A DNA stretch of 64,000 nucleotides from Chiridota heheva (lineage: Eukaryota > Echinodermata > Holothuroidea > Apodida > Chiridotidae), in contig JAIGNY010000453.1 of the NCBI GenBank assembly GCA_020152595.1, positions 1 to 64,000 on the forward strand, written 5' to 3'. Below the pieces are notes generated by a model. That model saw only the letters and a program-made list of their open reading frames with translations, searched no databases and was not told where the DNA came from. Position numbers and translations under genes: made by a program. Shown piece after piece: positions 34,651-48,849 of this stretch; position 1 is the stretch's first letter; the number at the start of each line of letters is the position of its first letter.

Positions 34651-34864
34651 CTCCTAGAACAGGCACGTAGCCATGCAGGGGGGGGGGGGAGGGGGCGTGG
34701 GAGCCGCGGCTTCCCCTTTGCTGAATGTAATTATTTTGGGGTGGGTCGTCTTTTTTATTTATTGTAACGGTTATGCTTCTGAGTTTGTCTGCTGTATTTA
34801 CTTCAAAAATCCTGCATGTGACAATAGCTCTTATGACCAGATAATACAACGAGAATTCGTGCCT

Positions 34865-35130
34865 TGCACAATACAAGCAGTGGGTATTCAGATGGCAAAG
34901 GGAGTTCTCGGACAAATCCCCATTGACCATCCATGCAAACATTGCCGCTGTTCTACCAATATCAACTGCAAGAGTTGAAAGATCATTTTCATCATTGCGA
35001 CTGCTGAAAATATATCTCAGGAACAGAACAATTGAAAGACGTTTAACTGGTCTAGCTTTGATGTACATCCATGCTGGCGAGAAAATCAACATCGACCGTG
35101 TCATCGATGTTTTGCAAGTTCGCAAAACCG
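34865..35130 (+). pseudogene. hAT transposase C-terminal dimerisation region, fragment
   Basis: The frame open at 34923 encodes NIAAVLPISTARVERSFSSL, then RLLKIYLRNRTIERRLTGLA and LMYIHAGEKINIDRVIDVL. This is the hAT C-terminal (Dimer_Tnp_hAT) signature with the ERSFSSL core. Upstream RWQREFSDKSPLTIHA continues in the same frame. The catalytic DDE part is absent. The family resembles the ZMYM/TTF-type hAT transposases. Confidence 0.82.
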
Positions 35131-35499
35131 TCGTATTCTTTTGCTTTAAAGTGCTCCATATCAAAGAAAATTTTCCTCTGCTTTTTTTTTTGCTGTAGAC
35201 CTACCTTCGAAGGTAGGTCTGACTCTCATTCCCCCGATTGAGTCTCGTTTCATCCGACTAAATATCTTTCCCCTACTGATCAAGAAGAATCTTATTTGGT
35301 CTGGTCATCTCAGGCAGAAAATAAATAAATAGGGTCCAATTTGTACCGACACAAAAAAATCTAAAATGTATTTCCATGAACTGGTTTTAGTGTGTATTTG
35401 CATGAATTTTAAGCAATTTCCTACGACCAAAATCACGAAAAACGCAGGGCTACAGGGGGCTTCGCCCCTGGTGCCCCGCCAAGGCTTCACCCCTGGAAC

Positions 35500-35615
35500 T
35501 CACCAGGGTCTTAAGCAGGCCCCTTAAGCAGGCCTCTTAAAGAGGTTCCTTAAACAGGCCCCTTTAGCAGGCCCCTTCAGCAGCCCCTTAAGCAGGCTCC
35601 TTCAGCAGGCCCGTG
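35500..35615 (+). repeat. ~14-bp repeat inside the hAT element
   Basis: About eight units of AAGCAGGCCCCTT with variants, in the right subterminal part of the hAT copy. Confidence 0.8.
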
Positions 35616-35734
35616 TACCACACGCCATTTAGCGCACGCAGTACCATTTCTGACAACCAACATTTTTTTTTTTTTTATACAGGTCGGCTTCCCCTCCCCC
35701 CTTTCAAACTCCTGGCTACGTACCTGTCCTATAA

Positions 35735-36160
35735 TTGTATTAAGGGCGGCAAAGACTCAAACAATTTTTAGTCTGAATATGCTGCATTTTGAAAGAATTA
35801 TGATAGACACTTAAAAAAAAACGGATTTTATAAAAGACAATACCAAGGTCACCTGAAATGCATCACAAACGTTGTATCAAACATGCAATCGATGCATGGA
35901 TATCAAAATGCTATAAACGGATCAATGTTTAACTGATTTTGATGACTGGTTTTGCTACTATGATGTGACATGCCTGTTACTTGTTTCAGAGTGCAACCTC
36001 TTCAAAAAAAATTGACAGCATACAAACTTGATACATTCCCGGGGCGTAATTTGTGTACTTGAGTGTGTACCGAGCAATAGCTAAAGATTAAAAAGGGCAA
36101 CATTGCAACTAAACAGCGTAAACAGTTATTACAAAAAAAAATCTTCTTCAGATTTGCATT
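35735..36160. other. No gene recognised
   Basis: AT-rich spacer between the hAT element and the 16-bp repeat, with no open frame or repeat I can support. Confidence 0.5.
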
Positions 36161-36164
36161 TTTA

Positions 36165-36355
36165 GAGTACTTCATTTTTAAAGTACTTCATTTTTAAAGT
36201 ACTTCATTTTTAAAGTATTTTATTTTTTAAAGTACTTCATTTTAAAGCACTTTTTTTTTAAAGTACTTTATTTTTAAAGTACTTCATTTTTAAAGTACTT
36301 CATTTTTAAATAATTCATTTTTAAAGTACTTCATTTTTAAAGTACTTTCAAAGTA
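36165..36355 (+). repeat. 16-bp minisatellite
   Basis: About eleven units of AAAGTACTTCATTTTT; each unit holds the palindrome AAGTACTT. Confidence 0.92.
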
Positions 36356-36359
36356 TAGT

Positions 36360-38839
<2,480 letters not shown>

Positions 38840-38840
<1 letters not shown>

Positions 38841-39350
38841 TTGTTTTTCGGGAAATCTCCCCCAATTTTCGGGAAATCTCCCTCAATTTTCGGGAAATCT
38901 CTTTCAATTTTTGGGAAATGTTCTTCACTGTCGTCCAATTTTCTTCAAGTTTCCTCAGAAACTTTCTTTTATTTTGGAGCATTTTTGGGGGGAGTTTTTG
39001 GCAACTGTTCTTCAATTTATGAGAAAAGTTACTGCAATATTTGGGCAATATATTTCCATGTATAGAACATTTCATTCCTTTTTCTTCCATTGTCGGAGAA
39101 TTTCCTTCATTTTGGGACAATTTTTTGTCAATTTTTGGTAATTTTTCATCAATTATCGGAAAATATTGTCAAATTTTACCAAAATTCCCAAATGAATTGA
39201 TTAAATTTACCTTCAATTTTATGTTAATATTTTCCAATCAAAAGAAAGCATCTAATACTGCAATACGGAAGGTGAAATCTTTTCAGGGAATACCTTTCTC
39301 TCTGCTCCCGCTTCCTAAGACTCTGCATGCAACCTTGTCCCAATAATTAG
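38840..39350 (+). repeat. T-rich dispersed repeat with 21-bp units
   Basis: Four units of TTTTCGGGAAATCTCCCTCAA at 38848-38925 are followed by TTTTTGG/AATTTTT text like that at 500-840, ending GGAAGGTGAAATC. Open frames on both strands come from the repeats. Confidence 0.6.
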
Positions 39351-40099
39351 GTTCCGTTAATGACAAAATTATTCATAAAACACGTTATAACAATTATCCC
39401 CGCCAGGGTTTCGTTTGGCTTGGCCCCTGACATTATATCCTGGCTCCGCCCTTGTACATAGGGCGAAAATATGGGAGTTGTACAGAAAGTAATATCGACA
39501 ACATTTTGAAAGTCGCGAAAAAATCCGGTTTCAATGTACGAATTGACATAGCTTCGATTCGTTTATTCGAAAGCATGTGAGTAAAATACGATATTCATTT
39601 TGAGATATTTTCAATAATTGATTGTATTTTGTTTTCATTCATGCTAGCATTCCGGCGCCAATTGATAATCCGAATCAAAAGAAGTACGAAGTGATCACTC
39701 TCCCAGAGCAGCCGCCAAGACATCTCACTTATGAGACAGATGAATATCCATACGTCTCAGAGGATGATAAAGCATGGATTTCTGCGAATCCTTCTGACTT
39801 GTCTGCAATGCAGTCTCATCATAGACGAGGAACAGCAGCGAGAATGATGGACTTGAATGCGCTGAATACATCTTCAAGACATTGTAACACCACAGCTGCA
39901 AAGCTCAATCATCCACAAGACCAAACAACTCGGGTCGTGAACCCCACTGATGTGTTCGGCAGAATTGCCACGACAAACAACACCAACCCAATGCGACTGG
40001 ACCTGGAATGGGAGCTTCATTTAGTATCGTCTGAATCACTAACACCACAGCCACGAAGGCGGCTACACCAGCCAACAAAAGCAGCTTCTATTGCAATCC

Positions 40100-40560
40100 A
40101 CACCAACTCAATGCAACCGGACCTGGAATGGGCATCTAAGAACACCCAGCAAAAGCCTCATTCTCCTGACTATGAAAAGATGGGTGCCAGGCCAAAGCAT
40201 GGCCATCGCAATGCTCATTCAAAACCATTTACAGATGGTATTTCAGGAGCCAGCGCTACACCGATCAACACCAGCCCAATGCAACAGGACCTGGAATGGG
40301 CATCTAAGAACACCCAGCAAAAGTCTCATTCCCTGACTATGAAAAGATGGGTGCCAGGCCAAAGCATGGTTATCCCAATGCTTATTCAAAACCATTTACA
40401 GATGGTATTTCAGGAGCCAGCGCTACACTGATCAACACCAATCCAATGCGACAGGACCTGGAATGGGCATCTAAGAATACGCAGCAAAAGTCTCATTCCC
40501 TGACTATGAAAAGATGGGTGCCAGGCCAAAGCATGGCCATCGCAATGCTCATCTGCATCT
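40100..40560 (+). repeat. ~167-bp coding tandem repeat
   Basis: Three units (starting near 40101, 40270 and 40436) each with ATGCRACNGGACCTGGAATG, CATCTAAGAA, CCCAGCAAAAG and GATGGGTGCCAGGCCAAAGC. They encode DLEWASKNTQQK... MGARPKHG...NAHSKPFTDGISGA. A fourth worn unit (KTQEKSHLPNLDKMGARPNH) is at 40850-40925. Units 2 and 3 share a one-base loss (CATTCCCTGAC versus CATTCTCCTGAC), so each shifts frame. Confidence 0.8.
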
Positions 40561-43084
40561 ATCTACAGATGCCATTTCTTTGGACTTTGGTAGAGGAGCC
40601 AGTGCTGTACCAGTCTCTACTTTGTCGACTTCTACATCTAGAAAGTCAGCCAAAGCCAATCCATCAAGACAGGACTTGGACTGGCAGCTTCAGTCCGTAT
40701 CATCTGAATCGCTGTCATCACATCCACGACGGCGACGACACCAGCCAACAAAAGATATTCCTACACCACGCGACAAGTCTTCTGCATACTCCACTACAAT
40801 ACGGGAAAAGGGGCCAGGAATGACAATAGCATCTTAGAGAAATCTATGAAAACCCAGGAAAAGTCTCATCTTCCTAACCTAGATAAGATGGGCGCCAGGC
40901 CAAATCATAGCCACCATAACGCACCAAGCAGTAGTCCTCGTCAAGCTGGAGAACAAAAAAACCCAGCTCAGACAAAAGGTCAGCAAAGAAGGAGTGAGCG
41001 AGAAAGAAAGGAGTTATGCGAGAGACCAGATAGCAGCTGCGTCAAAAAAGCGCAGATACCTTGGAAGTTAAAAATAAAGAAATGATGCTCAAAAGAAATA
41101 TCGATCTGTTCCGCGCCAAGGAAGAGCCGAAAGGGCGAGAAAGCAAGGGAATATGGAAGCGGCGATAAAACAGGGAAATACGGAAGGGGCAATGAAAGAA
41201 GGAAAGACGGAAGGGACAATGAAACAGGAAGATAAGAAAATAGGAAAAGATCTGTCAGGAAAAGAAGACAAGAAGAAAAGAAAGAATAAGAAGAAGTATG
41301 AGAAAGTGATGAAAAAGGAGGACAAAAGGAAAAGAAACGACTTGCCAAGGAAGCAAAGAAGAAGGAGAAGAAACAGAAGAAACTGGAAAAACAAATGAAA
41401 AAGAGAAAACAGAAAAGGGTAAATTTCAATTGCTTTTTGTCAGCGAAATCTAATAAATTTATTGTCTATCATGCAGTTATTCATCATAAATAGGATTCGA
41501 ATTTGTTATGATTATTGCATTTTGGTGATGCTTGGTTTGGTGGGGAGGTGGGTTGCCATGCTAAAGGGGAAGAACGGGTCAAAAGCGTTTTCTGTGTATG
41601 AAGAAGCTTGTATTTTGTAACGACAAAGTTCTGCTGAAAAATGTTAAACGTTCCCCATCTGTATTGGAAAATGGAAAATGTATCACACCATCTGACTCAA
41701 ATACCGGCATTTCTGGTCTTCATGGTGATAGACCTATATTTTTAATGTTCGTAAACGTGATTTGTCGTTTTGACTCATAAATCTGATCCATCATAACCAT
41801 TGTGAATGGAGTAATAGATTGTACAGTAAACAAGCTGTTGATGTTCATATGCAGTAGTATGCCATAGACTACATAGCAGTATGTAGCAGTGCTGTGTAAC
41901 TGTGCAGAATTCAATTTCATGAATTGATTTAATATTTTTCGTATACAGCTAAATCATCTAAGAAGATGGAAGGTTTCCAAAACTCTTAAGTAGAGCTATC
42001 TTTCTCTACCCAGGCTGCAGGCGACGAGAAGCACGAAAGCCAACAAGAGTGTGCCTTTTCTCCACCTCAGCACGAGAAGAAAGAAATAGCAAGGGATGAC
42101 CAGAGGGTACATCGACCCCGGATTAAACGACTTTGCCGACTTGTCGTTAGAGACATTGACCTCTCTGTCCGAAAGTGCACGTTTAAAAGTGGAAACATCA
42201 GTATTTTAAAAAGCATACGTAAGAAAATGATTTTATGTTATATAAGACACTCAGGCATGGTACACGTTTACCATTACATAAGTAAGGCATATTAATCCTT
42301 TTGTATGTGAAAGCATAGGCAACGATTCCTGAAGATGCCCCCTCCCCCTTCACTTTTCTTCCCAAACCGTAAATCAACCAAATTTATGGAGAGAGTAAAA
42401 GATGCTTATGTTCTCTCAATCTGGCAATAATGTCCTCCATCTGACAATAATATCCTGCTCTCTCATCTGCATAATTTGACCGGCTCGTCTTCTTTTAGAA
42501 AATATATTCCCAAAAATCAGCTTGATATGTCACCCCTTCCCAGTCTTAAGCAAAATCACAGAGCTTGGACAGTTTATACAATTGGAACATATGAAAATGA
42601 TCCTCTTGCAAAAAAAAAATTGACCAAAATTTATCAATCAACAAGTTATGACACAAATTGATTTTTCTTTTCCATTTTTGCCAGTCTGAGATTTCTTTTA
42701 CAATTCTTACTTTCACATTGTTGTGTTCTCAAACTGGTTGCATTATGCATGTGATTCAGTAGGAAATGAATTAGTTCACTTGATTTATGGTTGCTCTATA
42801 TTGAATAGATGTAGTTGTTTAGTCCTGGACAAACATTACAACACTATTATATCCTTAGCACCTGCTACTAGTATTAACAGTCATAAGCCTAAGTAGGTTT
42901 TCAGAATAAGTTCTGGAACTAATGTGGAGGAGAAAAATTACACCTGGTCCTTTTAAAACAATATTTACAGCCTGGATATTTTCCTAAATGTTCTTCTTTA
43001 GAGAATCATGGTTGTGAATCGTTTAATTCTATATGTACATGTTGCATTCCTTTAGTGCATTTTTCTATTGTGTACCTTCCCCAG

Positions 43085-43521
43085 TAAAAGGAGACATTGC
43101 TCGTATGGATAGGAATCTGGATGAAGCAAAAGAGCAGTATTCGCAAATCTACGAAAATCAACCGAGTATTAATGTCATCACAAACAGAGCTAGGGAGAGG
43201 ACGATGAAGGTAGAGCGACGCCCGGGAGCCTCACACGCACGTATGGTGTACGTCAAGATAGCAGACGAGGACCGATATCAACCCGACAGACACAGACGTG
43301 AGGCGGAGGCAAGCGACACGCCCGTTTACTTTGATATGCGTACTATGACGCTGATGCCGTGGCCAAGTGATACCTCTGTTTGGGCTGACGAGGTGCACCA
43401 ATTCGAGTATGAACTTCCCGATTGGGCTGAGGATGACGTTATTCCGAGAAGAAGAAAACTACTGAAAGAAAATGAAAGGACAAGTTTGATGAACGTTGCT
43501 TTCAAATGCTGAAGGAAATTT
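43085..43521 (+). pseudogene. Exon of the unrecognised gene, best-kept domain
   Basis: Phase fits the previous exon (C|TA gives Leu). It encodes KGDIARMDRNLDEAKEQYSQ, RRPGASHARMVYVKIADEDR, YQPDRHRREAEASD, then an acidic, Trp/Tyr-rich part ending LPDWAEDDVIPRRRKLLKE. Over its last ~40 bases another frame (KDKFDERCFQMLKEI) looks more protein-like, which suggests a small indel near 43475. Confidence 0.5.
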
Positions 43522-44394
43522 GTGAGTTGTATCCAACACTTGATTGTGTTATATTATTTTGAGTTTCCTCAACAAATTTGATAATGTCATTATGCAGTAG
43601 ACATGGCAGGAAAATGTCGTTGGACTCCTATACAGGTTTCAAATAAACATATTAAAATATTTTGTTTATCTGGAAAATTTCTTTTTCTCTTTTTAGGAAA
43701 GTTATTTGGCTCTTAGTAAAGCTGAACAGATGCGAGAGGAAGCTCATGCTTGAGAGATTCTGGACACATACAAGTAGATCTGCCGTGCACTTGCAAGCAA
43801 CCCATTCACAGCAGATATTAAGCTCGAGTCGGTTGATATAAACAACATCCGGGCACTCAAGCACTACCTGAAGCAGATGGTAGGTGAGAGAATGCGCCAA
43901 AAAACCCTTGGAGGAACAGAGGAAGGAACAGGAGGAAGAAGGAAGAAGCAGAACAGAGGGACCGCCGACGGCAAGATTTCCTTTGAATGCATAGACCTAC
44001 CATCCGGACCTTTAAGGAGGTGCAATTTCGGTTAGCACAAGATAATCCAAATGCTGATCCTTAAACCTCCCACTTCTTCTTGAAAATGTTTAAGTAAAGC
44101 TAAACAATTTACCAAAAAAATTGTTTTTTTAAAAATTAAAGAATCAGCAAAAACTTAAAACTTAAGATAAGCGGTTTATAATTTCCCTTAAAAGGTGTAA
44201 AACAATCCCATCAATTTTGTTAATCTTGGAATTGTTTTGGTAAAAACAAAATAGCAAACCAAAATGATAAGAATTTGATGCAAATTACTCCACAAAAAGG
44301 TTTGGTTTTGATTATAATATACACTTTCATTTTAACCACGTAGCAGCTATTTGCATTAAACTTGTTATGTCCTTATTAATACATTTTGTTTGCT

Positions 44395-44650
44395 ATGTTT
44401 GCTAAATGTTTTGACTTAGTGTTTGCTAAATGTTTTGACCTAGTGTTTGTTAAATGTTTTGATTTCGTGTTTGTTAAATGTTTTGACTTGGTGTTTGTTA
44501 AATGTTTGACTTAGTGTTTGTTAAATGTTTTGACTTAGTTTTTATCAAATATTTCGGCTTAGTGTTTGTCAATTGTTTTGAATTAGTGTTTCTTAAACGT
44601 TTTGACTTAATGTTTTTTAAATGTTTTGACTTAGTTTTTGAAATTTTTTG
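44395..44650 (+). repeat. 24-bp minisatellite
   Basis: About ten units of GTTTGTTAAATGTTTTGACTTAGT, worn at the right end, where it grades into TTGTTGTATTGTTTGGT repeats up to ~44760. Confidence 0.88.
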
Positions 44651-45159
44651 TTAAGTATTTTGTTGTATTGTTTTGTCAATTGGTTCGAATGTTTTGGTGT
44701 ATTGTGTGGTCAATTTTGATTGTTGTTTTGTTGTATTGTTTGGTAAATTGTTTTATGTTTTGGATTTATTCGTTATAAACTTTACTCTTTCAATGTGTGC
44801 TATGTTTTTAGTGTTTGATAATATTCTTTGTTTAGTATGAATGTTGTTTAATTTTACAGCTTGACTGAATCTAATTGCTTGGCGAATTTCTATCAAGATT
44901 TGGTAAGAGAGCAGAAGGAGGTTTTAATGAGAGATTCATGCAACTAGCGTGAAGTTAGTGTATTGCACTTCTGTGCGACTATAGTACCATGTTTTGAACA
45001 TATCCTAACTTTTGCGCACAGTTTCAGAGCACGGATCATCTCTCTAAAAGGAAGCAATACAAACACATTGTGCATCTATATTTCAGTGATATTATAGAGC
45101 GAAATCTCTACTAACTTTTTACAAACTAGTGCGCATGCACCCAAGTAATAACACAATTA

Positions 45160-47415
45160 TCACATGACCAACTACTTCAGGCGAAACGACTATCCACTCC
45201 AGATGATAGTACAATCTACTTAAGATGAATTGATCATCTACTTACTATTACATGATCATCTACTTAAGATGAAACGATCATTTTTTTTAATTATATGACC
45301 TTCTACATAAAATGAAATGACCATCTACTTAAGATGAAATGACCATCTACTGAAGGTGAAATGACCATCTACTTAAGATGAATTGACCATCAACTTAAGA
45401 TGCAATAATCATGTATACTTACTCTTATATGACCATAAAATTAAGATAAAAAACCCATCTACTTAAGATGAAATGATCTTCTAATAGCTATTACATGACC
45501 ATCTACTTAAGACAAAACGACTATCTACTTTAGATGAAATGACCATTTACTTAATATGAAATGACCATCTACTTAAGGTGAAATGACCATCTACCTTAGA
45601 TGTAATGATCATCTACTTACTATTACATGACCACCTACTTAGGACGAAAATGCTATCTACTTACTATTACATGACTATCTACTGAGGATAAAATGATCAT
45701 CTACTTAAGATGAAATGACCATCCACTTAAGATAAAATGATCATCTACTTACTATTACATGACTATCTACTTAGGATAAAATGACCATCTACTTAAGATA
45801 AAATGACTATCTAGTTACTATTACATGACCATCCACTTAAGATAAAATGATCATCTACTTACTATAACATAACCATCTACTTAAGATGAAATGACTAGCT
45901 ACTTCAGATAAGAAGACCTACTTAAGATGAACTGATCATCTACTAACTATTACATGACAATCTACGTAAGATGAAATGACCATCTACTTCAGATGAAATA
46001 ACCATTTTTAAGATATAATAATCATCTACTTACTATTACATGACCATTTACCTGAGATAAAATTACCATCTATTCAATATGAAATGACCATTGACTAAAG
46101 ATGACATGACCATTGATTAAAGATAAAATGAGCATCTACTTGAGATAAAATTACCAACAATTTCATGCTTCATATGAATTACTGTCTACATCAAATATTG
46201 TGATTATCTACTAAGATGCAATGATCTTCTACTTAATATGAAATGACCATCTACTTAAGATAAAATGACCATCTACCTAATGAGACCTTAATTTTAAGAT
46301 GAAATTACCATCTTCGCACAATGACTTTTCATCAATTTAAGAAGAAATTATCATCTACTTAAGATGAATTGCTGTCTACTTTAGATGAAATCACTATCTA
46401 TTTAAGATGAAATTACCATTTCTTAACTAAGATGCAATTATCATCTACTTAAGATGAATCGCCACCAACTTAAGATCAATTGCTATCTACTTCAGGTAAA
46501 TTGACCATCAACTTAAGATGAAATTATCATATACTTACTATTACATGATCGCCTACTTAGGATAAAACGACCATCTACTTACTATTATATTACCATCTAC
46601 TTAAGATGAAATGACCATCTAATTAAGATAAAATGACAATCTACTCAAGATGAAATTACTTTGAATAAAAATGAAATGATCATCTACTTACTATTACATG
46701 ACCATCTACTTACTATTACATGACCGTCTACTTACTATTACATGACCATCTACTTACTATTACATGACCGTCTACTTACTATTACATGACCATCTACTTA
46801 CTATTACATGACCATCTACTCACTATTACATGACCATCTACTTACTATTAATGACCATCTACTTACTATTACATGACCATCTACTTACTATTAATGACCA
46901 TCTACTTACTATTATATGACCATCTACTTACTATTACATGACCATCTACTTAAGGTGAAATTACTATTGATTAAAGATGAAATGATCATGCACTTTCATA
47001 AAATTGCCAACAATTTCATTATTCAGATGAACCACTGTCTACATCAAATATTGTGACTATTTACTAAGATGCAATGACCATCTACTCAAGATGAAATAAC
47101 CATCTACTTGTGTTGACCATCTATTTCAGATGAAATTGCTATCTAATTAAGATGACAATAATATCTACTATTAATGATGTGACCACCTAATTAAGATGAT
47201 ATGAACATCTACTAAAAATGAAGTATGAAATGATCATCTACTTCGGGTGAAATGAACATCTACTTGAAGTGACCATCGACTTAAGAGGAAATGACCGTCA
47301 ACTTCAGATGAAATGATCATCTACTTGAGATGATCATCTATTTAAGAGGAAATGACCATCCACTGCAGATAAAATGATCATCTGCTTCAGATGAATTGAT
47401 CATCTGCTTGCTATG
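45160..47415 (+). repeat. 22-bp satellite array, 2.25 kb
   Basis: About 100 units of ATGACCATCTACTTAAGATG AA and a second form, ATGACCATCTACTTACTATT AC. The second form dominates 46680-46940, where copies are nearly identical; the flanks are older. No ORF or gene lies within. Confidence 0.92.
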
Positions 47416-48325
47416 ATGTAGATCTTATTCGATATTCGACTCTTATTCTAACAAGGTCAAATTGACTAAGATATTTCTATCACTTTTCACGCTGCTAATT
47501 GTGTCACTTTCAGTTGTTCCATATTTAGCTGAAGTGAATGATCGAGTCAAAGTTTAGCCCAATAGTCACTTTATTTGCGATGTGTATTCCGGTGCTAGGA
47601 TGTGTCATCAGCATGCATTCTGAAAAGCTGTAAGAATTAATTTACACTTCAAAATCTTTTTTCTGGCCACCAATTTGAGAATCAGTAGTGCAGAGAAATA
47701 CCTGATTGTCAGCACTATGTGTTCAATTTCAAACTATTTCTGCATAGACTCAATCGTACGTAGCATTCAAAGAAGAGTTTGAACAGGAAAATATCAAAAA
47801 AGGCATACGAGGGAAAATGATTTTTTTTTTTTTTATGAATCTAAGAGCGTGGTGACAATTATTGAATTATGTCCAGTGCACAGGTTTGCAATTAAGAGAC
47901 TGACTGTGGTTATTGACGTGGGTACTGTAGACAATGGCAGGAATTTGAATCCACAGGCAATTTTTATTAAAAAGGGGGAAATGTACAATGACTGTTATCT
48001 GATGAGTTTCATCATGAAATCAGAACTTGAATCACCTATCGGAAAATTGAAACAACGATACCCATCGCAGGAGTGTATGAGTAACCTCTCAGGCAATAAC
48101 CCTAAAGGAACGGGCGAGTAGGAACTATCCCCTTTATTTTTTTGCAAACATCAAAGTAAATCACTCAGCAGCTTGGTGACTTCGCCCGAGGTCTCCAAAT
48201 TGTAAGTTCGACCTTCTAACAGTCTAAATTGATAATATATTCGCACAACTATGATATAAAGCGGGTTGTACATTATATGGCATATCAAGTCTCCTTATTC
48301 TAGAATTAATTTGTGGAGCAATCTG
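47415..48325. other. No gene recognised
   Basis: A 90-codon ORF at 47849-48121 has an ordinary composition but no recognised motif, homologue in the window or splice context. Homology to the left arm begins at ~48325. Confidence 0.45.
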
Positions 48326-48849
48326 ATCTGAAGGTTTCAATGATCCTCCTCGTAGAAAACTGTAGCTCTTATCTTTAAAAAAGCATATGCCGAAAAAAAA
48401 AAAAAGAATGGGATCTGAAAGACCCGTTCTGCTACCATGCATGCCTTGTACCAGGCTGGACCATCGTGAATAAAACAATCCTTAAACGTCCAAGCGTACC
48501 ACTCTGTGGCATTTAACGCCTGTGAAATAATACAAATATGAGAGAATATTTCAACAATATACTTTCATGATTGTTTAACCAAACAATTTCAAGTATGATA
48601 CTTGCCTGGTAAAGATGACAGACGGCTCCATGGTGATATAGACAGTTTACCTCCTCTTCTCCCTCCCCACTGACACGAACAATCTCTGCATGTACCATAC
48701 CATTTTTTCTTCCTAACTAAAACTGTGAAATAAGCTATGTGCCAAATTTGCATCAACAGTACTAATAAACTTAAGAAAGCAATCCAAGGACTTGCTGATC
48801 TCATCACCTTAAGTGTAGAGCATAGTGGGAGAAATAGCTGAGACGGTCA

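Larger units (their letters stand above)
34660..35726 (+). mobile_element. Short hAT DNA transposon with TIRs and 8-bp TSD
   Basis: The left end is CAGGCACGTAGCCATGCAGG, and the right end inverted is CAGGTACGTAGCCAGGAG, hAT-type TIRs starting CAGG. They are flanked by TCCTAGAA (34652-34659) and TCCTATAA (35727-35734), an 8-bp target duplication with one change. At 1067 bp it keeps only the C-terminal end of a transposase, so it is an internally deleted, non-autonomous copy. Confidence 0.8.
39648..43879 (+). pseudogene. Unrecognised multi-exon gene, probably decayed
   Basis: Four candidate exons with compatible phases: 39648-41418 (donor GGTAAAT), 42014-42218 (CTACCCAG ... GTAAGA), 43085-43521 (TTCCCCAG ... 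GTGAGT) and 43697-43879 (TTTTTAG ... GTAGGT). The first holds an acidic/polar N-part (EVITLPEQPPRHLTYETDEY), then ~56-residue repeats and a Lys/Arg-rich end. The third encodes a well-formed domain (PVYFDMRTMTLMPWPSDTSV, ADEVHQFEYELPDWAEDD). Breaks: frame shifts in exon 1 near 40330, 40500 and 40830, TGA at 43510-43512, and TGA/TAG at 43751 and 43775. No family is recognised. If the breaks are sequencing errors, the gene could be live. Confidence 0.55.

Noticed and set aside
34613..35164. 183-codon - strand ORF
   Set aside because: Antisense shadow of the hAT transposase fragment.
40980..41429. Phe/Ser-rich - strand ORF
   Set aside because: Antisense of the Lys/Arg-rich end of the exon on the + strand.
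47849..48121. 90-codon ORF
   Set aside because: Ordinary composition, but no motif, splice context or paralogue; kept only as a note.
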